Assembly (NCBI RefSeq): GCF_014529535.1
Contig: NW_023503649.1
Span: 186,001 to 250,000, forward strand
Origin: Bradysia coprophila
Lineage: Eukaryota; Arthropoda; Insecta; Diptera; Sciaridae
Length of the DNA: 64,000 nt
Direction: 5' to 3'
Of this stretch, positions 20,826 to 30,488 are shown in pieces (the stretch's first letter is position 1; each line of letters starts with the position of its first letter). The notes under the pieces were generated by a model. The model saw only the letters and a list, made by a program, of their open reading frames with translations. It ran no database searches and was not told the DNA's origin. Position numbers and translations under genes: made by a program.

Positions 20826-21530
20826 CGTGTAACGCAACTAACCGCCGACTTTTGCGATCACACAAGTCACACTTGGCAGGCTAAAAATTCCAATTCTTCT
20901 TGGTATGAAAGCACTATGTCTCCTGAGTATTAGAAAATTTATAGACTGATTTGTTACCGCAAAACATAGCCAACACAATTCACGGTGAGGCTTAAAATTT
21001 TTAAATAAACGTGTAAGTTAACATCCAGATTTTTTTCATAAGTGAGTTGGGGGAGGGAAGTGCTGTTCAAGTAAACAAGTTTTAGAAAAATCCCCTTAGC
21101 TGTTCCTGAGAACCAGCACCAGCGTCAGCCAGGGCTTGTGAAACAGTGAGGTCTTAAGATTTACATTGGAATTGGTAGAGGGACAAATTCTAAGATTTAC
21201 AGTGTAAAAATTATGGATGTCGATAATTTCTTCATCGAGCAATAGTAGCTAAAAGTTAAAATTTCACCATTTTAAAAGACTGATATCTCCTTTACAAAGC
21301 AACTGGGAAAGCCTTTGAATGAAATTGCTCTTTTAGGCTACCCTCGGTGAACTTTGGACGCTTCAATACCTTACTGGTAAGAGTATTTTCCGTCAATGTG
21401 GTTGCTTATATGGTAGCTTAGAGTCTCAGCTTTACAACGATACCAAATATGCCATACTTTGTGCTTTACAAGAATTATTGATGAACAAGTTTTGCATCGA
21501 GGTCGCTCTACTCACAAATCTAGAGCTATC

Positions 21531-22133
21531 TAGAGGAATTACCTATTTTCAAGACGACATTACAAATAAATGTCTTTCTTATATCCATCAAACATTTAAG
21601 AGCGATATCGCGAAAACGTCGACCAACTTTGGGACAAGGGGTCGGGATTCTGGTCGAGTTATAGCTCGTTCGATTCGTGGGACTGATGCGAGTAAAACGT
21701 AGTACTACGTTTGGCGAAATAAATTCTGTGGTTGGCGCTAGAGGGCGCGAAGTGATGGTCTGCATGAGAGTGGCAAAAATCGTTTTTGTGTGATATTTCA
21801 TGTAAATAAAAAATAATCGTAAAACTTTTTTCAGCACGATTGTAGGCCTTGAAAAGACGCTTATTTTGAGTATACATACGATCATGCACATTTCGACCTG
21901 CCGGAGATATCGCCCATTTTCGGTGAAAAAAATGACCCTCTAGCGCCAACCACAGAATTTATTTCGCCAAACGTAGTACTACGTTTTACTCGCATCAGTC
22001 CCACGAATCGAACGAGCTATTATAACTCGACCAGAGTCCCGACCCCTTGTCCCAAAATTTCTGATTCTGGTCGACGTTTTCGCGATATCGCTCTTAAAGT
22101 GTTTGTTTTTCTTAAAAATAGATAATTACTCTA
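21531..22133. mobile_element. fold-back element with about 200-bp arms
   Basis: The left arm (about 21531-21745) and right arm (about 21935-22133) are near-perfect reverse complements for most of their length. Shared blocks include GCGATATCGCGAAAACGTCG, GGGACTGATGCGAGTAAAAC and ATTCTGTGGTTGGCGCTAGA. The spacer is about 190 bp. The outermost 60 bp are more diverged. Open frames within are by-products of the palindrome. Confidence 0.75.
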
Positions 22134-22493
22134 GAAACGGAACAAAGCAGTGAAGCGCATGAAATGACTGAGGGTGTTAATGAAAATCATGTCCGAAGCG
22201 ATAGCGGAGGACTTGACGCAGTCTAACCCCCAGAAAAAGAACGAAGAATTTTTTTTGAGACGCGACAACTGTGTATAGCCGAAAATTTGAGTTTCTACCC
22301 TTTGGTCTATATCACCACAAAACCTATTCTATCATATTCTCGCTTCAAATACGAGCAAAACGAGCTATCACTCGACTATGTAGGTTTAAAATTGCCGGAG
22401 ATACATCGTTTTGAAATCTGTCATTTTCATACAAAATACACCAAATTGACTTTTTCCAAACAATCAAAATCTTTCAACTTACTCTGTAGGTTT

Positions 22494-22548
22494 CTATCTA
22501 TCTGTCTATCTATCTGCCTATCTGTCTATCTATCTGTCTATCTATCGA
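22494..22548. repeat. TCTA/TCTG tetranucleotide microsatellite
   Basis: Uninterrupted run of TCTA, TCTG and one CCTA unit. It is followed by GACGGTCGATCTCGGAAACT, which may be the conserved flank of a microsatellite-bearing dispersed repeat. Confidence 0.85.
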
Positions 22549-23198
22549 CGGTCGATCTCGGAAACTAGTCAGCCAATCTCCATGAAATTTTGCAGGAGCC
22601 TCAAGGTGGGCATAAAAATGAAAATGTGATACGCCATTCCCCAGGAAAGATCAGAATTTTGTTTTATTGGCCTCGAAGTGGCTTCTGAGTGTGGTTTTTG
22701 AAGGTCGGGAACGCGTTTTCGGCTGTAGCTCAGCTGTATTGAAACCTACAGGGGCGTGTGACCCATCAAATGAAAGGTATTCGCCACACGAATTGAACAA
22801 AAAAATAATTAGAAAAATTGGTGCAGATTCGGTTGAGGTAGAATGGTCAGAGTGACCAAATTTTGAGCTGCTCGAGCGTAGGATGAAAGGAGTAACATTT
22901 TTTGGCTTATGAGAGATAGAGAGTTACTTTCTTCGGCAAAGTCTCAGAGCTTTACGAGTAGAACAGAGGGGCATATGTTAAACCGTATAGATTGAATTCT
23001 CAAATTATGCAATTTACACCGTAAGTCTGGATGCTGCGGGAATTAGTCCACTTCGAAAATTTTGTATCCGGCTAAAATATGCTTGCCTGTCTGAGTCGTT
23101 GAAAAACCTGCTTACAAAATGAAACGTAAATATTTCCAGCCCATGTTCCTTATACTTAAAATGGCTGTTAGCTAAACATTTCGAATTTACTACGCAAT

Positions 23199-24047
23199 AC
23201 AATCGCTAAACCGAACTGGTGTGCATACGTTATTTTGCACCAGCTGGTCACATACAATTCCAAATGAAAAGTATTCAAATGAAAAGCTTTCAACAGATTA
23301 CTTATTGCAAAGAATTTCAATTGCTATTCAAAGAGGAAACGCAGCATGTATTCTTGGAACGTTGGGAAGGAATAGAGTGGACGATTTTTATTTATTGTAA
23401 TTTCTGTTTTTGAAAAGATCGATTTTTTACTGGCTGTGCAATTTGAGCAGTCTTTTTTTCGCTTATCTTAAAATAAAAAATTCAAATGATATTTCAAATT
23501 TATATTTTGTTAATAATTTTAACCCACTATGTTCAATTTGTCTTCTTTTGATGATAGCATTATAAACGCATCATTAGACGTAACCAGCAGCAATGCAATC
23601 GAAAAATTTTGTGATGGAAATAATTTTTATTGAAAATTTAAAATTACCATTTCAGTACAATCGCTAAACCGAACTGGTGTGCATACGTTATTTTGCACCA
23701 GCTGGTCACATACAATTCCAAATGGGAAATAATTTTTATTGAAAATTTAAAATTACCATTTCAGTACAATCGCTAAACCGAACTGGTGTGCATACGTTAT
23801 TTTGCACCAGCTGGTCACATACAATTCCAAATGGGACCAGCTGGTGCAAAATAACGTATGCACACCAGTTCGGTTTAGCGATTGTACTGAAATGGTAATT
23901 TTAAATTTTCAATAAAAATTATTTCCATCACAAAATTTTTCGAACGTTCCCAACGTTCCAAGAATACATGCTGCGTTTCCTCTTTGAATAGCAATTGAAA
24001 TTCTTTGCAATTAGTAATCTGTTGAAAGCTTTTCATTTGAATACTAT
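23199..24047. repeat. nested inverted duplication with a 107-bp tandem repeat
   Basis: A roughly 66-bp block (starting ACAATCGCTAAACCGAACTG) occurs three times directly, at 23199, 23657 and 23764, and once inverted at about 23836-23886. Copies 2 and 3 sit in tandem 107-bp units. The segment 23266-23375 is inverted at about 23945-24047. The turn-around is at about 23834. There is no coding content. See findings for the two possible origins. Confidence 0.8.
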
Positions 24048-24464
24048 AACATTTGATTGAACTTCAATATCTAGAATTATTCGATTTGGGTCAGTTGAAT
24101 CTTGACATGAAAACGCGTGACAAAGCTGATCATTATTTCCGTTTTCATGGTTTTCATTCGTACCTTTTTTTTGTAGAAAATAAGCAACGGAACGTGTGAA
24201 ACGGAACGAGAAGTAGTGAAGCACTGAAGGTGTTACTAATCAAATGTAAACACTGAAGGTAATGCTCACGGACAATACCTTCTCTAGGAACCAAACTTCG
24301 TCTTGACGCAGTCAAAATACCACCTTATTTTGACAAATGCGAATGCGACTTTTTTTGTAATAGAGTTGCCGTGCCACGGTATTTTTTAAAAAAGCAATAT
24401 CGACGTCATACGAAAAAGACAAATTTTAAACTTTATTTCATTTTTGCAGACCAAAATAACGGAT

Positions 24465-25320
24465 CCAAGGCTGTAAACTTTGGGGTTTGTAATCGACCAA
24501 TGGTACAAAACTTTATTTTACCTGGAAGCCAGACTAACTCCAGGGGTGGCGTTATCTAATATGCAGAACAATCACCAAAACAAACAAACAAACAGAGCAT
24601 AATTACTCTTCCCTTTCCCATGGATCGCGTGAAGCGCATAACAACAAATTGCTACAAAGCATCTTTCAGGTCTTGTAATCGACCAATGGTCATTGTAATC
24701 GACCAATGGTACAAAACTTTATTGTAATCGACCAATGGTACAAAACTTTATTTTACCTGGAAGCCATTTGAATATTGTAATTCCGTGTGTGAGCTGGTGG
24801 GGTGGGGTGAGTGATTTTTAGTTTGTTTTTACGTAGGTTTTTGTTCCGTGTTTGTTTTTTGATTGAAATGAATTTTCTGTTTTTTTTTTGATTGAAATGA
24901 ATTTTCTCTTTGTTGAGCTACGTTTTGTGGGTACGTTTTCGTAGTAGCTTCTCACTAAGTTTCGAAATTTCCATCGAAAGGTGGCAGAACTTTTTTTTGT
25001 AAATTTTCAAATTACTAGTTCAATCAGAAAATTTACTGCTGTCTCGTGTAACGGACCAGTGGAAACGACTGAAGATGGTTAGACCACGCTAACCTCTGAC
25101 CGCCACTGGTTCCAGAGGTCGAAACAGCATTTTATCTCCACTTTCGCTTCACGCGATCCATGGGAAAGGGAAGAGTAATTGTGCTCTGTTTGTTTGTTTG
25201 TTTTGGTGATTGTTCTGCATATTAGATAACGCCACCCCTGGAGTTAGTCTGGCTTCCAGGTAAAATAAAGTTTTGTACCATTGGTCGATTACAAGGCTGT
25301 AAACTTTACAGCCTTGAACG
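24465..25320. repeat. inverted duplication including a SINE (copy 3)
   Basis: The left arm (about 24465-24640) reappears reverse-complemented at about 25143-25310. Shared blocks include TGTAATCGACCAATGGTACA, TTTACCTGGAAGCCAGACTA and GGGGTGGCGTTATCTAATAT. Between the arms, TGTAATCGACCAATGGT is repeated three more times near 24675-24745. The SINE head (A-box-like CGGACCAGTGG, B-box-like GGTCGAAAC) is at about 25030-25125 and runs directly into the right arm, so the arm contains the SINE tail. Confidence 0.75.
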
Positions 25321-25914
25321 GATCAACACAAAAAAAAACACGTCACAATCAGAAAATATTTATTTTCGAACACCGAAATGGTAACAGGAAACGTAATATT
25401 TTCAACAGACTGTTATGATCAGAGCGAGAGAACCGAAGACTAGTTAATTACAACTTGCCTTGGGGTACTTGTCAAAATATTTCTTTCTCTTTCGTCATAA
25501 CACTCTCCATACACAAAAAATGACTCATACTTCATTTAATTTATTTTTAAAAGTAAAATTTTCTATGACAGAATACACTGTACAGTTTTACCACCATCAT
25601 TTTCCTAGTTTTTTCTAGTTTCTCTAGGTTGCTAGAGAGGGTATTGGTTAGTTGTACAGTAGTAGGATTGATGCTGGTCATTTGCTTGCCGTCTGTAACA
25701 ATTTAAGATATGGATTGACATCTTCAGACGAGTTTTTATAGATAAAAGATCGAATATTATTATTTTTGATTGTTATCCGAAGACATAAGATTTGAGAGTC
25801 AGTCATTCTCATATCTATTTTATCTGTCAGGATCAAGAAAACTACTTTGTGTCTTTTTTCGACTGAAATTGGTTTATTGAATAAATTAGAAAAAATTATG
25901 ACTCGCTGTTCCGC

Positions 25915-26543
25915 CTAAGCAATTTCACGTGGTTTCTTCGGATCAAATGTTGGTTTTTTGATGTGATGATAATTGGGCAGCACTTTGCGTAAATGGTCCA
26001 ATTGCATCGATAAAGCTTTCTGTTTTTCGATTGTTTCTCGTTGCTCGGAGCGCCTGCCATAAATCACCGTATTTTCCGGCAAGTTATGTTCATCGATCAA
26101 TTTACAACCCGCCCCGATCACACAATTGTTTGACACCGTTACCAAATTGGAAACGTAGCTCTTACATTCAAATACATTTCTTTCGCCTATGGCTGAGGCC
26201 TCAACGGTGCAACCGACTTCAAACACATTGTTGGGACCAATAACTAAAGTTGGGCCTGGGTTGTCCAGGTCAACTTTGCCGGTGTCGTGTATGATCGTGG
26301 CGTATTCTTCAATTAGACAATTTTCACCAATTATTATTGGGCCCGATTTCGCATTAACAGTTGCATGTGGATGGATAACACAGCCGCTGGATATAGTGAC
26401 TTCACCAATGAGTACCGATTCGTCATCACATATCACAGTTTTCGGGTAGATTTTCAATCTGATAGAAGAAGAAAAGAATAATTGGGTCAGACTTGCTAGC
26501 TACTAATAGGAACTCGTTAATCTCACTTCGATTTACTACTCAT
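25915..26543 (-). CDS. DCTN6: dynactin subunit 6 (p27)
   Basis: This is a pointed-end-complex subunit of dynactin, which links dynein to cargo. It folds as a left-handed beta-helix of hexapeptide repeats. Two exons join in phase: 26543-26527 (17 nt, MSSKS plus AA) and 26458-25915, giving 186 aa; human DCTN6 has 190. The 68-nt intron has donor GTGAGATT and acceptor TTCTATCAG. Hexapeptide periodicity is visible through VLIGEVTISSGCVIHPHATV and PIIIGENCLIEEYATIIHD. NNVFEVGC and PENTVIYG are close to human DCTN6, as is the tail motif LPNYHHIKKP. The C-terminus is intact. AATAAA lies about 40 bases beyond the stop (plus-strand 25873-25878). The start choice rests on splicing, because the long open frame alone lacks an ATG. 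Confidence 0.95.
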
Positions 26544-27400
26544 CTTGGTCCGTTTAGAAACAAATCGTAAAATTAATGGAATTTCGTAAACAAAAATATT
26601 GTAAAGTTCTTGCGGTGCTCTAATGTCAACAGTCAAAACAGTCAATATAAAACAATCAATAGATGGCAATATTTTCTTCGTGAAGAGCGTAGCGGTATAT
26701 TTTCAAAATCAACTTTGACCACAATACTTACATGATGGCGTATAAAAAGTCTCTTTGGTCATTTTTATCTTCTTAATTTGTTAATTTTAATTAATTGTAA
26801 TAATGAACACGTATCAGCCGAGGTATCAGCAATTATATTATCCGTATTTACTTCACACCGGAATTTCCCTCCTTTCTTTAGAGGCTACACTAAAAAGACA
26901 ACCGTTTTCCAAGGATTTTCAGATGATTTTTACTGATTCATGATGGATTTTCAATTTTTAAGGATTATCTTCTTTTTATTCGATTTTCTTGAGCCTTTTA
27001 AAGGATTTTTTATGATTTTGCAGATTTTGTTGAGGATTTTCTATCAATTTGAGGATTTTACTTAGTAAAATTCTGAAGGATTTTCTATAAATATTTGCCC
27101 CTCGCGAATATATTTAATTATTTGCTACAAATGTATTATCTCATATATTCCCCACAAAAACTCGATACCAATTTTCTACAATAAATTTTTTCCGTATACT
27201 CATTTTTCAGCATTTAGCTTACACTCTCCTGACGATTTTATTATTTTCAAGAACCATGGAAATTTGCCAAGTGAAGTGTGGAATTGCACATGTACAAGAT
27301 CCGAAGGCGCTGTATATTTAAATCCTTTCAAATCAATGCATCATATCAAATTAATACATTGCGACATCTGTTAGTAATCATTGTTATCAAATTATACCAA
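26544..27400. other. intergenic with degenerate GGATTTT repeats
   Basis: No gene seen. From about 26912 to 27090 the motif (A/G)GGATTTT recurs many times at irregular spacing in a T-rich context, a low-complexity patch rather than a defined element. Confidence 0.4.
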
Positions 27401-27408
27401 TTATTGTC

Positions 27409-27640
27409 TATAAATAGGGGCGGATTGCGCCTTTTCGAGTATTGTTTTGTTGACCATATCAACCATCGGACGGATATCAATAAAGAAGTTTATATTTGAA
27501 ATGAAGATATTTATATTGAAGCAACCCCGAAGGCGAAATATATTCCAATTTCGTTCATGGTCCTTCGTTCGCCAACAGTGATAACCGGTGAAATGAAGTG
27601 AAATTAAATAAACCAATAATGTAATACAGTCCACTAAAAT
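27409..27640 (+). promoter_or_regulatory. possible LTR-like promoter region (TATAAATA)
   Basis: TATAAATA at 27409-27416 is followed by GGGGCGG, and AATAAA occurs about 190 bp later (around 27608). This order, TATA box then polyadenylation signal, ahead of a repeat-filled leader resembles a retroelement LTR. I could not find a matching second LTR, so this is tentative. Confidence 0.25.
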
Positions 27641-27744
27641 TACCCTAAAAAATGAAAAAAAAATCGTTCGAAAATTTCTTTGTCCGATACCGTTAATTTG
27701 AACCGTTCGTCAAAGTTAAGTGTTCGAATTAAAATAATTCAATA

Positions 27745-28262
27745 AAGGCGACAGTGATCGTTCCGGCCGCATAAACAAATAAATTAAAATACCGGCGACA
27801 GTGATACGTTCCGGCCGTATAAACAAATAAATTAAAATACCGGCGACAGTGATACGTTCCGGCCGCATAAACAAATAAATTAAAATACCGGCGACAGTGA
27901 TACGTTCCGGCCGTATAAATAAGTAATTAAAATAACGGCGACTGCGATAAGTTCCGGCCGCATAATGAAATAAATAAAAATTAGATAAATCGACAGTGGT
28001 ACGTCCCGGATTCTACATAAATAAATAATTTAAAAATAAAATAACGGCGACTGTGATACGTTCCGGCCCAACAAAGAAATAAATTTAAGACTAAAGAAAA
28101 GGCGGCAGTGATTTTGTTCCGGCCTCGAATTAAAACTAAACAACCAACCAGTCAACCAACCAACCTAACATCGAAAACAAAAACTAACGGCGTCAGCGAT
28201 ACGTTCCGGCCCAACATAAAATAAATAAAAATTAGATAAATCGACAGTGGTAACATCCCGGA
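27745..28262 (+). repeat. minisatellite of about 48-bp units, 8-9 copies
   Basis: The core CGACAGTGATACGTTCCGG is followed by an A-rich spacer (such as AAACAAATAAATTAAAATAC). It repeats about every 45-50 bp from 27745, with the first four or five units almost identical and later ones (to 28262) diverged in spacer length and core. No reading frame is maintained. Confidence 0.85.
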
Positions 28263-29046
28263 TCAAACAAATTACAATCTTCAACGGTAGCGAATATTTA
28301 CCGCCAATCCAACATGAACGACATATATTATCCACATAAGCCAGGTGTGGAATAATTCGACGTACCACACTTTATGATAACGTTGCACAATTTTAAACAA
28401 AAAAAGTCATCTCGCGTGATGAAGGTGACGCGGATCAGATACGTAGGTGACACACCACACTTGATGAAGATATGGTGGATTTTCATCCAATAAATTCACT
28501 TTTCGTGATGATTATCGTCGCAAGCGATACTTTCTATGTGGAATCATCAGAAGAGGTGTGCTTCCGCGTATTCATTTTACAGACGTTCACGGTTAATCGG
28601 CTACAAACAGCAAAGGCATCGCCATCAAATTATCGAGTCCTTATTTTCTGCATCTTACCTTCTAACATTTTCTCGTCAGAGATCATCGCGTAGCTGTCTT
28701 AGTTCAACTGAATTCTGTGTATAATGTACACTTTCGATTTAAATAATTATAGTTACAGAAACAATTTGGATTGAAGTCTCTTTTCAATAACAAAGATAAT
28801 CAATCTGCTATCGACCACGACGAAAATAGTTATTTGTTCAACGAGTGAAGAAAAATGGGAAATTGCATTTGGAGGGGAGAAAATAACTATTTTCTCGCAT
28901 GAGTTGTGAAAGAATACATAACCAGCTCTACCTTTACATAACTCTGCAATATATAAGGCATAGCTAACTATCGAAAATACTTGGATCAAATCACTATATG
29001 CCTTCACTTCGGTGAACGGTTAAGGAAAGGTAATAGTAGATTATTC
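28263..29046. other. intergenic, no clear feature
   Basis: AT-rich sequence between the minisatellite and the LTR element. Short open frames show no recognisable domain. Confidence 0.35.
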
Positions 29047-30286
29047 TGTTGGAATCCTCCGAATATCAGCGTCAGGACGAATAAAATGACTTAAGCTCAA
29101 TCCGAATATGGTTTTATTACGAGCAATAGAATTTAGATGTAGTTTCCGAGAAAGTTCCAAACAGAATGAACAAAGTATGTTCACAACTTACTAGATTGAA
29201 TATTTAGTAGATTGCTACAATCCAACACTCCTCCCCAATCTCGAAATATTCATTCTACACGTTAAATTTCCAGAATTAAACCAAATGCTCCTCCTGAATG
29301 TCGAATGATTTGAGTTGTTGCAGGAACACATGAAACCCACATCATTCCGACCATTTGATGTACTATGATTGATCACACTAACTTTCGTATAGCTGAACAA
29401 TCAAGTTGAAATTTTTCTGTTAGTGCCACCAATGCAGCAAGCTCTCGTCTCTTTTATCCACAGATATGATCCATGAACAGTGCCGCATCCGCACGTATGA
29501 ACATTGCCAAAGCCAGCGTCAATATTCAAACAACAGTTCCCATTGTCTCTATCTCCGTTCTTCTTACAAGTGAATCCTAATGTGACTACCTTCGTTTAAA
29601 CTTGGAAGTTTACCGCCACCACTTGACTGTGCATCTGCACCGAATTTATCTTTAGTTGCATCCGCAATTTTACCCTCAGTTGCGTCCGCATTTTGCCCTT
29701 AGTTGCATCCGCATTTTGAATTTATTCTTGAACCAGATTGTTCCTTGACACTACCCACAATTGCTTCGTTTCTCTGTTTGTCGCTACTTTACATGCTCTT
29801 CATCTTCCGCTGCGACATCCACAATTCACGCCGTAAGTGTGCCTAAAATTTGAAATTTAAGTGAACGATTCGATGAAAAAGTGAACCGAAAAGTAAATTT
29901 CAATGCTTCCTTGTATGAAAATGACGCTACGTTAGAAAGACCTCCGCACTTTCCATTTTGAATTTCGACCACACTTACGGCGTGAATTGTTTTGTTTCTC
30001 CCGTTTCTCCGTTATGTGTCCGAAATTTGATTCTGTGCTTTCTCCCGATTTCCATAATAAAGCCAAATTTAATTCACTTATTATCCTGTTACTGGGCCCA
30101 TAACCTGTTGGAATCCTCCGAATATCAGCGTCAGGACTAATAAAATGACTTAAGCTCAATCCGAATATGGTTTTATTACGAGCAATAGAATTTAGATGTA
30201 GTTTCCGAGAAAGTTCCAAACAGAATGAACAAAGTATGTTCACAACTTACTAGATTGAATATTTAGTAGATTGCTACAATCCAACA
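29047..30286 (-). mobile_element. short copia-type LTR retroelement (TRIM-like)
   Basis: Two 181-bp direct repeats (29047-29227 and 30106-30286) begin TGTTGG and end CCAACA and differ at essentially one position, so the insertion is young. The minus strand is the coding orientation. GGGGAGGAG (reverse complement of 29228-29236) is a polypurine tract beside the downstream LTR. The primer site beside the other LTR is the reverse complement of CTGGGCCCATAACC (30092-30105), which is the anticodon arm of initiator tRNA-Met, the unusual primer used by Drosophila copia. The 878-bp interior lacks gag, protease, integrase and reverse transcriptase, so it is non-autonomous. No target-site duplication was found, which may mean recombination between copies. 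Confidence 0.85.
29401..29595 (-). pseudogene. cysteine-rich coding-like segment inside the LTR element
   Basis: An open frame of 64 codons ends in TGA at 29401 and reads TKVVTLGFTCKKNGDRDNGN, continuing with CCLNIDAGFG, a CGCG turn and RACCIGG. It has seven cysteines, including two CC pairs. Just upstream on the same strand, in a neighbouring frame, lies a Gly/Ser-rich segment with Ala-Asp-Ala-Thr repeats (24-nt units at about 29650-29720, one unit short by a base). I infer a captured host exon or gene, now frameshifted. The cysteine spacing suggests a small disulfide-bonded secreted domain, but I recognise no family. Confidence 0.4.
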
Positions 30287-30288
30287 CC

Positions 30289-30375
30289 TCCACATGTTTA
30301 TTTAGACACCTGGGGAGTTATTGCATAAGCCGAAGGCGAACTTTTATTCTACTCGCTGCAAAGTAAACATGTGGA
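30289..30375. mobile_element. small palindrome with GCCGAAGGCGA interior
   Basis: TCCACATGTTTA (30289-30300) is complementary to TAAACATGTGGA (30364-30375). The interior holds AAGCCGAAGGCGAA. It abuts the LTR element. A second, imperfect hairpin (TATTTTATCTACC ... GGTAGATAAAAATA, about 30391-30462) follows. Confidence 0.5.
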
Positions 30376-30488
30376 CAGAGGTGAATACGCTATTTTATCT
30401 ACCGACGGCGAAATAATAGCATTTTTTCACTGCTATTATTTCACCTAGGTAGATAAAAATATTAACTCATCGACTCATTTCATAATTT

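Noticed and set aside
21526-21949. Overlapping open frames of up to 121 codons
   Set aside because: They lie within the arms and spacer of the fold-back element and are by-products of the palindrome.
27745-28262. CRISPR-like regular repeat array
   Set aside because: Spacers are themselves repeated A-rich sequence rather than unique, and the genome is eukaryotic; it is a minisatellite.
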